Assembly (NCBI GenBank): GCA_002787235.1
Contig: PCWG01000035.1
Span: 1 to 64,000, forward strand
DNA: 64,000 nucleotides
Direction of reading: 5' to 3'
DNA from: Nitrospinae bacterium CG11_big_fil_rev_8_21_14_0_20_45_15
GTDB lineage: Bacteria; Nitrospinota; Nitrospinia; Nitrospinales; VA-1
How positions within the stretch are numbered: the first letter of the stretch is position 1; the number at the start of each line of letters is the position of its first letter. The notes under the pieces are model-generated. The model saw only the letters and a list, made by a program, of their open reading frames with translations. It was not told the DNA's origin and made no database searches. Both the position numbers and the translations under genes were made by a program. Below, piece after piece: positions 38,807 through 48,153 of the stretch.

Positions 38807-40153
38807 ATGACGCAACTTTCAGAAAAAATACATAACCGCCTGGACGCCTGGTTTCTGCTCAAAGAAAATAAAACCAATGCGTGGGTCGAGTTGCGCGCCG
38901 GACTCACAACCTTTATCACTGCATCCTATATAATCTTTGTCCAGCCCACAGTATTAGCCCAGGCAGGAATGGATTTTGGTGCCGTGATGACGGCCACATG
39001 TCTCGCATCTGCCTTCGCCTGTATCCTCATGGGCACCCTCGCCAACTATCCCATCGCTCTGGCACCGGGCATGGGGATCAACTTTTATTTCACCTACACG
39101 GTCGTGATTGGGACGGGTCTGCCCTGGCAAACTGCCCTGGGAGCTGTTTTCCTTGCCGGGTTAATTCTGGTGGCTCTCACCCTCTGCAAAGTTCGCGAAT
39201 TCATCATCAATATTATCCCGGCTTCAATGAAAAGTGGAATTGCCGCCGGCATTGGTTTGTTCATCACCTTCATAGGACTCGTTCAAGGCGGATTGGTAAC
39301 ATCGCATTCCGGGGCACTCTTGCAGATGGGTGACCCGCATTCCCTTCCCGCCGTATTTACATTTTTCGGAATCATTTTGATAGGAGGTCTCCTCTTCCGC
39401 AAAGTTCCGGGAGCCTTGCTCATAGGATTGCTGGTTCTATCTGCGATAGGCATTCCCCTGGGGTTGATCTCCTACAAGGGTTTGATTTCGGCCCCCCCCA
39501 GTCTGGCTCCCAGTTTTTTGCAAATGGATGTCGCTGGTGCAATGACAATGGAAGTCTTGACCATTGTGACTGTTTTTGTATTTGTGAATATTTTTGACAC
39601 TGCGGGAACTCTCGTCGCCGTCGGACGACAAGCGGGACTGTTGGAAAATGGCAAACTTCCCCGCCTCAATCGCGCCCTGTTACCCGATGGACTGGCAACG
39701 ACATTGGGGGCGACGCTGGGTATCTCTACGGTCACCTGCTACATCGAAAGCTCGGCGGGAGTCGCCGAAGGGGGACGTACAGGTCTGACCAGCATCACCG
39801 TTGGTATATTATTTTTACTGTCTATTTTCTTTTTTCCACTGGCTGAAATGATCGGTGGCGGATACAAACACGGCGAAATCACCCTCTATCCCATCACCGC
39901 TCCCGTATTAGTGGTCGTCGGATGCCTCATGACCTCGCAAACCCTTCATATTGACTGGAGTCGGTGGGACACTTCTCTGCCATCGTTTCTGATCCTGTGC
40001 GGGATACCTTTAACTCACAACATCGCCGATGGAATGGCCTTTGGCTTCATCGCCTATCCGCTCATCAAACTTGTGGGCAAACAAGGCGGCGAGGTTCATT
40101 GGGGACTCTACCTCATAGCGGCCCTGTTTCTCTTGCGCTATGGATTCATGTAA
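38807..40153 (+). CDS. NCS2-family purine permease (AzgA/PbuG type)
   Basis: 448 residues with about 12-14 membrane helices. The start WVELRAGLTTFITASYIIFV and the TLANYPIALAPGMGINFYF segment are typical of the AzgA-like branch, which carries guanine, hypoxanthine or adenine with protons. FVNIFDTAGTLVAVGRQAGL is the second conserved block. It stands as a single gene following the CCA enzyme by 54 bases. The substrate within the purines is not predictable here. Confidence 0.92.
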   Translation: MTQLSEKIHNRLDAWFLLKENKTNAWVELRAGLTTFITASYIIFVQPTVLAQAGMDFGAVMTATCLASAFACILMGTLANYPIALAPGMGINFYFTYTVVIGTGLPWQTALGAVFLAGLILVALTLCKVREFIINIIPASMKSGIAAGIGLFITFIGLVQGGLVTSHSGALLQMGDPHSLPAVFTFFGIILIGGLLFRKVPGALLIGLLVLSAIGIPLGLISYKGLISAPPSLAPSFLQMDVAGAMTMEVLTIVTVFVFVNIFDTAGTLVAVGRQAGLLENGKLPRLNRALLPDGLATTLGATLGISTVTCYIESSAGVAEGGRTGLTSITVGILFLLSIFFFPLAEMIGGGYKHGEITLYPITAPVLVVVGCLMTSQTLHIDWSRWDTSLPSFLILCGIPLTHNIADGMAFGFIAYPLIKLVGKQGGEVHWGLYLIAALFLLRYGFM

Positions 40154-40247
40154 ACACGCGTCAATAAGCTCTTTTAAAAACCAGATTGTGATATACTTAG
40201 CTCTTCTCATAAAGCACAACAAGACTATCCATTTACTGGAGTGATTC

Positions 40248-40844
40248 GTGGCCAGCGTCGAATATTTGATCAAACAGTTTCTAACACCCGATAAAAAAAT
40301 TCTTAATTTGAGTAATCAAAAGTTGGGCGATAAAGGAGCGATTGCTATCGCTAATTCTAAGGTTTTGAGTAAACTCAAACGCTTGAGTTTGCCCAATAAC
40401 AGTATCAGCGATGAAGGAATACTGGCTATTGCCGAGTCCGAATATTTCAAAAACCTCACCGAACTCGACATCTACGGAAACTTGATTGGAGACGACGGCG
40501 TCAAAGCCATTGCCGCATCCCCATATTTTAAAAAGCTGAACAAACTGTCCCTGTACAGCAATCTCGTTGAAGATGACGGTGCCATCGCTATTGCAGAATC
40601 AACCACTTTGATAAAATTAAAACATCTCTTTTTGACAGGCAACCGGATAAGGCGAGAAGGCGTCGAAGCACTTCGAGCGGCAAAATGCCGATCCCGATTG
40701 TGTCATCTTCATCTGGATGAAATTGAAGATTTCATTTACGAAGATGATATCGATGACGATGATGACGAGATCGCCATCACAAGCCTTGAGGATCTGAAAA
40801 GAATCAAAGAAAAAATGGCTGAAAGAAAAATTAAAAATGCCTGA
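40248..40844 (+). CDS. Leucine-rich repeat protein with acidic tail
   Basis: 198 residues from a GTG start preceded by TGGAG. An N-terminal cap (VEYLIKQFL..KKILNL) leads into about four RI-type repeats (L..L.L..N.I.DEG..AIAES), then an acidic stretch YEDDIDDDDDE (about 164-174) and a Lys-rich end. No signal peptide, so cytoplasmic. Closely related in cap and repeats to the proteins at 3693 and 40837. Its stop overlaps the next LRR gene by eight bases. Likely a protein-binding adaptor. Confidence 0.82.
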   Translation: MASVEYLIKQFLTPDKKILNLSNQKLGDKGAIAIANSKVLSKLKRLSLPNNSISDEGILAIAESEYFKNLTELDIYGNLIGDDGVKAIAASPYFKKLNKLSLYSNLVEDDGAIAIAESTTLIKLKHLFLTGNRIRREGVEALRAAKCRSRLCHLHLDEIEDFIYEDDIDDDDDEIAITSLEDLKRIKEKMAERKIKNA

Positions 40845-41415
40845 CGTTTTCGTCCCAACATTCCGCAAGAAATCATTCGCTATCTTATTAGCAATACTTC
40901 TTTGCGCGTTTCTTGGATCGATCTCTCATGCTCAAACTTTTCATAAAACAGCACCTGTCGATTATGCAGAGCTTTTTAAAAAGAACTTGAAAAAAGGTGG
41001 GCAATATTTAAATTTGAACGGGCAGAAAATCGGCGACGATGGCATTGCCGCTCTGGTCAAAAATCCTCTCATTCAAAATCTTGTTAAAATAGACTTGCGC
41101 TACAACGGCATCTCCACCGAGGGTGCCCGTATGCTTGCGCAAGCATCCTTTCCAAAACTGAAAGAACTGATTCTCAGACACAATATTTTAGGTGATGAGG
41201 GTGCAGAAGCGATCGCACTGTCAGAAGGCTTTCCAAAGCTTGAAGCCTTGCAATTGGGTTGGGCGGAAGTGCGCGACCGGGGGGCACTTGCATTTATAGA
41301 CCGCAAAATCACTGCGCTGGAGAAGCTGGATTTGCGTGGAAACTTTCTCGCAGACAGCACGAAGGACACTCTCAATAAAAAACTTTCCCACTTGAAGTCT
41401 TTAAAACTCTACTGA
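40837..41415 (+). CDS. Exported leucine-rich repeat protein
   Basis: 192 residues with a signal peptide (about 10-32, ending SISHAQ). The cap YAELFKKNLKKGGQYLNL matches that of its cytoplasmic neighbours, followed by four RI-type repeats (L..L.L..N.L.DEGAEAIAL). It therefore places the same fold in the periplasm or outside the cell. The start is inside the end of the preceding LRR gene, so the two are translationally coupled. Confidence 0.83.
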   Translation: MPDVFVPTFRKKSFAILLAILLCAFLGSISHAQTFHKTAPVDYAELFKKNLKKGGQYLNLNGQKIGDDGIAALVKNPLIQNLVKIDLRYNGISTEGARMLAQASFPKLKELILRHNILGDEGAEAIALSEGFPKLEALQLGWAEVRDRGALAFIDRKITALEKLDLRGNFLADSTKDTLNKKLSHLKSLKLY

Positions 41416-41505
41416 GCATAATAGGAGCTTCGGATAAACCAAAGTTAAAACCACTGGTTGAATCCAAACGTCCTGTATAGCATCCCGCATAAAAATAAAA
41501 TTCAT

Positions 41506-42495
41506 TCAGGAATCGATTTTATTTTTTGAGTTCAATGTGCTCTGGATATTGTTGAATACTGAAAGTGCCTGAGCTACCATCGACCCGGCATCACCCGTAT
41601 TTGCAGGAAGCAAGATGGTGTTTGTTTCCTTTGCCAATTTTGAAAATGCCGAAATGTACTGTTCGGCCAATCTCAACGCGACCGCCTTTTCACCCCCTGT
41701 TTTTTGAACAGACGCAGCAACCATTTCAATACCATCAGCAGTCGCACGGGCAACAGTTAGAATAGCCTCGGCTTCTCCTTTTGCCCTGTTTATTTGATCC
41801 GTCATAGCCGCTTCTGATTTTAAAACCACTTCTTGTTTGTAACCTTCTGCAATATTGATCTGCGATTGTCTTTGCCCCTCTGACTTCAATACCTCGGCCC
41901 TTTTTTGCCTTTCCGCCGCAACTTGAAGCTCCATTGCCTGTCGAACATTGTCAGGGGGTGTTATGTCTTTGATCTCATAGCGCAAGCACTGAATGCCCCA
42001 TGCAACAGAAGCTTCATTAATACTCTGAACAATATTGACATTTAGCATATCCCGTTCCAGAAAGGTTCTATCGAGAGTGATTTTTCCTAATTCTGACCTC
42101 ATGGTGGTTTGTGCCATTTGGGAAATAGCGTACCGGGCATCAGCCACACCATAGGAAGCCTGTTTGGGATCGGTAATTTTAAAGTATAGAATGCCGTCAA
42201 TAATCAAGGTGACATTATCATTCGTGATGGCACTTTGGCTGGGAATATCTACCGCTGTTTCCTTAAGAGAATGCTTATAAGCGACACTGTCGAGATAAGG
42301 AATGATAAAATTCAGACCAGGAATCAAAACTTCGTTAAACTTACCCAATCTCTCAATGACCCATGCCTGCTGTTGAGGGACAAGCCTGACCCCTTTTGTA
42401 ACCGTTAGGAAGATAAAAAATGCAACAACAAGATAGAAGGTAGATATCGAATCCATATCTTTAATGGCCTCAAGTAGAAAGTATATAATGTCCAT
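41506..42495 (-). CDS. SPFH/band 7 (stomatin-like) membrane protein
   Basis: 329 residues. A single N-terminal membrane segment (about 15-35) is followed by the band 7 domain with VPQQQAWVIERLGKFNEVL and FNI-type strands, then a long coiled coil containing RQKRAEVLKSEGQRQ and AEG/AKGEAEA motifs typical of slipin/QmcA proteins. Such proteins scaffold membrane microdomains and often regulate proteases. It shares one base with the NfeD gene upstream, the standard NfeD-stomatin pair. Confidence 0.93.
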   Translation of the reverse strand: MDIIYFLLEAIKDMDSISTFYLVVAFFIFLTVTKGVRLVPQQQAWVIERLGKFNEVLIPGLNFIIPYLDSVAYKHSLKETAVDIPSQSAITNDNVTLIIDGILYFKITDPKQASYGVADARYAISQMAQTTMRSELGKITLDRTFLERDMLNVNIVQSINEASVAWGIQCLRYEIKDITPPDNVRQAMELQVAAERQKRAEVLKSEGQRQSQINIAEGYKQEVVLKSEAAMTDQINRAKGEAEAILTVARATADGIEMVAASVQKTGGEKAVALRLAEQYISAFSKLAKETNTILLPANTGDAGSMVAQALSVFNNIQSTLNSKNKIDS

Positions 42496-42968
42496 TATTT
42501 TTGAGATTTTTCTTCCACAATCAAAATTCCCTTGCAGACTTCCCTTATAACGACCTCTTCTCCAACTTCAATAATTAGATTATCATCGCCCTCTGAGTGA
42601 AGTTCACACTTCATTATTGCTCCCGACCATTTCACTTCGCCGGATTTCCCCTTTTTCAAGGCAACTCCATAAACAATCGCGGTACTACCCACAATATCGT
42701 CAAACCCGGAATCTTTCACTTCAATAAATTTCTTTAAAGGCTTCCACAAACAAATGGCCCATGCACCGGTTGAAAGGAAGAACAATATAAACTGAGAGCT
42801 TGCAGTGTCAATCCATCCCGTTAACAAAACCCCTCCAACTGTGACGGCACCCAGGCCCGCAAACACCAAACCAATCCCTGGAATAAAAAAAACTTCAAAA
42901 ATAATGAGGAAAACACCAAAGGCTAGCCAGATTGAGCTTATTGGAAAATCGAAAGTCAAAGGATTCAT
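42495..42968 (-). CDS. NfeD-like membrane protein
   Basis: 157 residues with about three to four N-terminal membrane helices (for example WLAFGVFLIIFEVFFIPGIG) and a C-terminal OB-fold of about 60 residues (GSTAIVYGVALKKGKSGEVKW; ending in VVIREVCKGILIVEE). This is the short NfeD1b form without a protease domain. It partners stomatin-type proteins; its stop touches the start of the band 7 gene, which shows translational coupling. Confidence 0.92.
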   Translation of the reverse strand: MNPLTFDFPISSIWLAFGVFLIIFEVFFIPGIGLVFAGLGAVTVGGVLLTGWIDTASSQFILFFLSTGAWAICLWKPLKKFIEVKDSGFDDIVGSTAIVYGVALKKGKSGEVKWSGAIMKCELHSEGDDNLIIEVGEEVVIREVCKGILIVEEKSQK

Positions 42969-43181
42969 CCTCTATAAAATTAGCTGAACTGAAAATGATT
43001 GCATGACGCTGAATCAAAACATCCCAATATTAAAGTAACATAAATTACAATCTATTAGTCACTCCAATTTAGACTTACCTGATTTGTTAACGTAAATTAA
43101 ACAGCCTTTAATAATTAAATATTCCAAGAGTTCATTCAAATGCATGCTCTGTTAGTCCTCGCCTCCACTGCACGACAAGTC

Positions 43182-44747
43182 CTAATTTTTTGAAATGTTT
43201 TCGAATTCCTCAATGCGTTCCATAAGTCGATGCATCTTTTTGTCCAGGGTCGTAATATGGCGACCGATCTCGTCGATCTCTTTTCTTTCCTTGGATAAAT
43301 AAACCGTCCGGCATTTTTCCAAATGTTGCCCGATATGTTCGATCATATCGTGCACCTCTGTGCTTTCAAGCGACAGGTCCTCTGCCGTTTCCTGAAGCTC
43401 GATCATCGTTTCTTCAACCTCTTCCTGATTGGATAAGAGTAATTTCTTTTTACGCCCTCGGTTTCTTTGATAAAGAATCCAAAATCCTGAAAAAACAAGA
43501 CCCAGTAAACCCAGAGTGGCAAGATCAACCAACAATACAAAATAGGAACCAAAAAAACGTCCGGTATGAATTTCTGTGATCAGTTTGACCAAATCCATTT
43601 TGCGATCTTCTGACGCAAGTTTTTCACTGTTAGTTTCCAGCTCAGGCACACGCCAGGTTTTACCTTCATCAGAAGAAACGATCAATCCCTGGTCACTTGC
43701 CAACAATAAAACCGAATGGTTTACCTCCCCAAGATAAAGCAAATCCCCGATTTTAATCGGAGCATTTAACTCATCTTTGACATCGCTCAAAGAGATCTCT
43801 TTCCATTCATCACCCCCATTTTTCGTTTGAAAAATCTGATCTATTGAAGCTACGATCAAATGAGAAATATTTTTTTCAGACGATTGTATGAGATGAACCG
43901 ACTCAATATCGTTGTTTCGATCACGAACCCATGATCTGCCACCATTGAAAGATTTATATAATCCTTCTTGAGTCCCCGCATAAAAAAATTCGGGTTCTGC
44001 GGAAAGTGAAATCAAAGAATGTGGAATGGGCAACCGATCTTCCCAGACATTTTCCCAATCCGATTCTTCATTTTTTCTATAAACCCCCTGATTTGTCAGT
44101 AAATATACGGTATCCAGATCGACTGAGGAAAATACAACTTGATGAATGGTTGGTGGAGAATCGGAATTTTTTCCTGCAAAAGAGAGTTTCCAGCTTTCAC
44201 CCCCATCGTCGCTTGAATAAAGCCCCCCATTGGTCACTGCGTAGACAATGTCAGGGTCCTTTTGGTGAACTGCCAGGTGACTTACAACGGGATGAGCCAG
44301 GCCGCTCGCGACATCGAACCAGTCACTCCAATGCTCGCCGCCATCTTCCGATTTGAAAATTCCCTGCGGAGAACCCGCATAAACAATGTCCGGCATTTGA
44401 GGAGACAAAGCAAGGGCGCGGATGTCTTGAGAGAACAAACCTTCTTTAAGATGCGTCCATGTTTTGCCCCGATCGACCGATCGAAACAAACCGTGACGGG
44501 CACCCACGAATAATTTTGTTCCCTCTGGCGTTCCCGCAAGTGCTTGAACTTGTCTTTTACCAGATTCAATTTGAAAATATTTATCAGGAAGAAATGCGCC
44601 ATCCACCTCTTTGTGATTGAGACCCAGCTCATCGTAATGCATGAGCAATACACCTGTAACAGATAAAATCACCAGGAAGAAAGCACAAACCACACCCACC
44701 CAACGGTGTAAAAACCGTGAATTTTTAAACAAGGAGCGCACGTTCAA
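43182..44747 (-). CDS. PepSY-TM-like protein with BNR/Ycf48-type repeats
   Basis: 521 residues. An N-terminal helix with the PepSY-TM signature [19 protein letters not shown] (about 14-32) is followed by a periplasmic domain with at least four BNR Asp-box repeats ([40 protein letters not shown]), like photosynthesis-assembly factor Ycf48. [10 protein letters not shown] (about 397) leads into a second helix (about 405-425), and a cytoplasmic helical tail (about 445-515) contains H466, H471, H475, C479, H497 and H506. The tail is homologous to that of the upstream FTR1 protein, with which it overlaps by four bases. PepSY-TM proteins often reduce ferric siderophores in Fur regulons; a similar role is inferred. 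Confidence 0.82.
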   Translation of the reverse strand: MNVRSLFKNSRFLHRWVGVVCAFFLVILSVTGVLLMHYDELGLNHKEVDGAFLPDKYFQIESGKRQVQALAGTPEGTKLFVGARHGLFRSVDRGKTWTHLKEGLFSQDIRALALSPQMPDIVYAGSPQGIFKSEDGGEHWSDWFDVASGLAHPVVSHLAVHQKDPDIVYAVTNGGLYSSDDGGESWKLSFAGKNSDSPPTIHQVVFSSVDLDTVYLLTNQGVYRKNEESDWENVWEDRLPIPHSLISLSAEPEFFYAGTQEGLYKSFNGGRSWVRDRNNDIESVHLIQSSEKNISHLIVASIDQIFQTKNGGDEWKEISLSDVKDELNAPIKIGDLLYLGEVNHSVLLLASDQGLIVSSDEGKTWRVPELETNSEKLASEDRKMDLVKLITEIHTGRFFGSYFVLLVDLATLGLLGLVFSGFWILYQRNRGRKKKLLLSNQEEVEETMIELQETAEDLSLESTEVHDMIEHIGQHLEKCRTVYLSKERKEIDEIGRHITTLDKKMHRLMERIEEFENISKN

Positions 44748-46867
44748 ACCAATCCCTTATTTCCTTCCGTCGATACATTCAGCCGAGTCAAGCGTTCGAA
44801 CTCGCTGGACAATTGGTCTTCAACGGAGTGGACGTGGTTATACAGCTCATGAACTTTCTCATCGATCTCCTTCAAATGCTCTGATAATTCTTTGAGATCC
44901 TGATCTTTGGTGTCCTTTAAAAACACTTCACATCGTTTCGCGTGTTGCGAAATATGAGCGACCAGATCGTGAACGATAGCGATGTCTTGTTGAATCTTCC
45001 CAGCTTCTGCATGCAATTGTTTGTTTTCCACTTCGGGCTTGAACACAAAGGTATAAAGAAGTGCGAGGATATAAGCCAGAGCCAGAACCATTTGACCTGA
45101 GAAAGTCTCCCATGAAGGGTACATACCCAACCAGGAAATCTCTGGAGCAAAATCAGCCGCCGTCAAAGACAACTGCTCACCCATTTGCAACTCATGCAAT
45201 CCTTTTCCCATGAACACGAAAGCCATGAAATACAGAAAAACACTGGTCACCGCAAAGAACCATTTGATAGGAATTTTCATACCGGCTTTGGAGATCAGGT
45301 AGTAAATACCTGCAAGAATTAAACTTCCCACAAGAAATCCTGGAATGATTCCAGCCGTCCCCGGTCCCGCATACAAATAAAGAGCTTTGTAAAAAAGAAC
45401 AGTCTCAAATCCTTCTCGGTAGACTGATAAAAAGGCCACCATGCCCAGCGTGAGCAGACTTCCCTCTGACACCGCTTGTCGCATTTTCCCAGAAATATAA
45501 CTTTGCCATTTCGCCGCTTCTATTTTTGTCACCAGCCAATAACTGACCCAAAACAAGGCGACAACCGCGACAAGCATGATCCAGCCTTCCAGCAATTCCT
45601 GGCTGACTCGACTGATTTTAAGCACTTCGTGAAGAACATAAGCAGTGATAAAACTCGCCACAATACCAATGCCGGCCCCATAATAAATTGATTTTACCTT
45701 ATCTTCATTGCGGGATTTTGTTAGAAAAGTTATCAGTGCCGCGATGATAAGAATCGCCTCAAAACCTTCACGCACGATGATGGATAACGATTGCAGGAAA
45801 AGCCCGACAAACCCAATATTCTCTACCAGAACGTCGCTCGCCTGAGTCAAATCCTCATGTATATTCTTATGAATGCCTTCGACCAGATCCTGCGGGGCCT
45901 TGCGTTTGATTTCCGCACGATATCGGCTGAAAGAGGATTCCAGTCGCAGACCGAGTTCCTTGCGTTTGTTGACCAGCCCACCCTCAATCGATTCGTAGAC
46001 CATGTAAGCGTCGAATGCCATCTCCGACGCCGTATCTGCATCACCTTCCTTGAATAGTTGCAAACTTTGATCTAGCAGAGTGCGTGTCTCAGCAATTGTG
46101 TCCAATGCGTTTTTATCGCCAGAAGACGCTTCCGCCACTTTCGCAACGTCAGGCAAAGGAAGCTGAACATCTGCATTAGAAAATGAACGAATGTAATAAG
46201 TCACATCCCATATTTCCGCTTCCGTCAAGAACTCCGCCCAGGCAACCATTGCGGTATTCGCAATGCCAACGTTGATGACCTGGAAATTATCGTAAGGTCG
46301 CGTATCCGCATTGCCCGTAAACTTGGGATCGGACAAATCGGTGGGAGGCGGTGTGAGAGTAGCCGCAAGTGGACCGTTGCCCTTGCCTTCGAGACCATGA
46401 CACAATACACATCGGCTTTGATAAATCAGCTTGCCATTGTCCAAATTGACCGCTTGAGCCGGGGTAAATTTGATCTCAACTTGAAACTGTTTCTGAAGAT
46501 TTTCGTTGATCGCGTTGATTTCCGCCCGAACTTTTCCAGGATCTATTTTCGTTCGACTGCTTTCCTCCAACGCATCAAACGCCGCTATCAACGCCGACGA
46601 TTCAGCTCCCGGATGTTTCGCAGCCAGCGATTTGAAACGAGTCGAGGCCTGTCCTAAAAAAATAAGACTTTCCTCATATTCCGCTGAATTTATAATTTTG
46701 CCGTCCGCAATACCCTCGTGATATTCCTTGGCCGCGATATTCAACATCATGACTATTTTTTTAACCTTCATTTCCACCTCTGCCGTCGAAGCAGAAGACA
46801 AAACAGGGTGACCGAGCGAAAGGAAGATTAAAAATAATAAGGATAAAGCAGACTTCAATGAATTCAT
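44744..46867 (-). CDS. FTR1 iron permease with periplasmic cytochrome c domain
   Basis: 707 residues. Signal peptide (about 1-27), a helical periplasmic region, a c-type haem site C153-x2-C156-H157 ([13 protein letters not shown]), a further helical part, then the FTR1/EfeU permease with seven or so helices and two REGFE iron-binding motifs ([10 protein letters not shown] and [10 protein letters not shown]). A cytoplasmic C-terminal tail (about 620-707) carries H633, H638, H642, C646, H664 and H673 and matches the tail of the downstream gene. It should import iron across the inner membrane, with the cytochrome domain handling electron transfer to or from iron. A Fur box lies 69 bases upstream. 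Confidence 0.93.
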   Translation of the reverse strand: MNSLKSALSLLFLIFLSLGHPVLSSASTAEVEMKVKKIVMMLNIAAKEYHEGIADGKIINSAEYEESLIFLGQASTRFKSLAAKHPGAESSALIAAFDALEESSRTKIDPGKVRAEINAINENLQKQFQVEIKFTPAQAVNLDNGKLIYQSRCVLCHGLEGKGNGPLAATLTPPPTDLSDPKFTGNADTRPYDNFQVINVGIANTAMVAWAEFLTEAEIWDVTYYIRSFSNADVQLPLPDVAKVAEASSGDKNALDTIAETRTLLDQSLQLFKEGDADTASEMAFDAYMVYESIEGGLVNKRKELGLRLESSFSRYRAEIKRKAPQDLVEGIHKNIHEDLTQASDVLVENIGFVGLFLQSLSIIVREGFEAILIIAALITFLTKSRNEDKVKSIYYGAGIGIVASFITAYVLHEVLKISRVSQELLEGWIMLVAVVALFWVSYWLVTKIEAAKWQSYISGKMRQAVSEGSLLTLGMVAFLSVYREGFETVLFYKALYLYAGPGTAGIIPGFLVGSLILAGIYYLISKAGMKIPIKWFFAVTSVFLYFMAFVFMGKGLHELQMGEQLSLTAADFAPEISWLGMYPSWETFSGQMVLALAYILALLYTFVFKPEVENKQLHAEAGKIQQDIAIVHDLVAHISQHAKRCEVFLKDTKDQDLKELSEHLKEIDEKVHELYNHVHSVEDQLSSEFERLTRLNVSTEGNKGLV

Positions 46868-46935
46868 AAGTTTAGGTTTCCTGAAAGCTTGAAAAAGTGT
46901 CGTAAAATGTGCTGGCTACACATTATAAATAAAAA

Positions 46936-46950
46936 TGATAATTATTATCA
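46936..46950 (-). promoter_or_regulatory. Fur box upstream of FTR1 operon
   Basis: The sequence tgataattattatca is a near-perfect inverted repeat that matches the core of the classic Fur consensus (GATAATGATAATCATTATC). It lies 69-83 bases upstream of the FTR1 start, in AT-rich DNA where the promoter would be. Iron-dependent repression of the two-gene operon is the expected outcome. Confidence 0.8.
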
Positions 46951-47146
46951 ATAAAAATTAAAGCAACAAATGGCGTTTTTACTCACTTACTATAAAGGAT
47001 TCAAAAATTATTGCCCCCTGAGTGCCCTTTTACTTTCCATAAATTGAGTGGGCCTCAAAATTTTTCTTTATTCTAAAAATCCACTATTTGCAACAAATCT
47101 CAGGCAGTCCGACAATCACCAAGCGTTCAAAAATCAACCTGCAGAT

Positions 47147-48007
47147 TCATCGTATCCTTGAAAAAAGAGGAGAGTTTTTATTCGCAAATAGATAATTTCT
47201 TCTCCTTAAAGGGAAACTTAGCCCCTTCAATGGACTCAAAGAGTCCTTTTTAAATTCATAAACGCTATACCCTTTCGCCGCAAAAAACTCATCTACACCT
47301 CTCACCATACTTTCACTAGAGTCCTTAAGTTCAATCATAATCAGTGGAAGATGCTTTTGAATCAGTGCCTCTCCCCCTTTAATAACATCAAATTGCAAAC
47401 CCTCCACATCAATTTTCATAAATACGGGGGGGGGCAGGATTTCCAGGAAATTATCCATCTTATCCGTTTCAATTTTCTCGACTTTATCGTATCCATCAAT
47501 TTTTAATAGCGACGCCGTCCCTTGCCCAATTTCCATATTTTGAAAATATAATTCGGCAATCCCTTTCTTTTCTCCCAATCCCTTTTGCACCAATTCAACG
47601 TTATCAAAGTGGTTTAATTCTATATTTTCACGCAAAAATTTCATCGTAAAAGAACTCGGCTCAAAAGAGACGACTTTTCCAAGCGGCCCGACTGATTGGG
47701 CAAAAAAACATGTGTAGAATCCGATATTTCCTCCAATGTCCCAGCAAACGTCTCCCGGTCTCAGAAGCCTTGAAATGTTATTTATCTCGTAGCGTTCATC
47801 ATGACTTCCGTAAAAATAATAGTGTTGATGCTCGGGATTTTTAAGACAAACTTTTAGTTTGAATTTATGCTTTGTTGTGAAGGTAACAAAGGAATCATCC
47901 GGCAAGACCATTCGTCTTGTCAAATTCAACAAACCCGCCTTTCCATCAGTGATTGGGGAGTACTGCAAATAAAATCTAACGATCCCGTTCAATATTTTTT
48001 TTAACAT
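47147..48007 (-). CDS. FkbM-family methyltransferase
   Basis: 286 residues. The SAM-binding core has DVCWDIGGNIGFYTCFFA (motif I, about 92-109), VVSFEPSSFT (acidic loop) and FMKIDVEGLQFDVIKGG (motif IV/V), all standard for FkbM-type O-methyltransferases, which often modify surface glycans or natural products. The start codon overlaps the stop of an upstream reading frame as TAATG, so it may once have been, or still be, coupled to another gene. Substrate unknown. Confidence 0.88.
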   Translation of the reverse strand: MLKKILNGIVRFYLQYSPITDGKAGLLNLTRRMVLPDDSFVTFTTKHKFKLKVCLKNPEHQHYYFYGSHDERYEINNISRLLRPGDVCWDIGGNIGFYTCFFAQSVGPLGKVVSFEPSSFTMKFLRENIELNHFDNVELVQKGLGEKKGIAELYFQNMEIGQGTASLLKIDGYDKVEKIETDKMDNFLEILPPPVFMKIDVEGLQFDVIKGGEALIQKHLPLIMIELKDSSESMVRGVDEFFAAKGYSVYEFKKDSLSPLKGLSFPLRRRNYLFANKNSPLFSRIR

Positions 48008-48119
48008 TATAGAAAGCCATCCTTGATTTGATTTAAAAAGCGATCAGGCCGAAGTCGTTCAATATTATCAGGATCGCGTTTCGGCAATCGCCCTTTTAAA
48101 TTCGCATAACGACGTCGTG
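48007..48119 (-). pseudogene. Possible C-terminal gene remnant upstream of FkbM gene
   Basis: A minus-strand frame that begins after a TGA near 48120 and ends at the TAA overlapping the FkbM ATG. It encodes about 36 residues of a protein-like, Arg/Asp/Pro-rich sequence (for example YANLKGRLPKRDPDNIERL) without a usual start codon; a TTG could give 25 residues. The TAATG junction argues that this is a decayed end of a real gene, but chance cannot be excluded. Confidence 0.3.
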
Positions 48120-48153
48120 CGACTCATGTCAGGTTTGGAAAAATTTGAGACCG

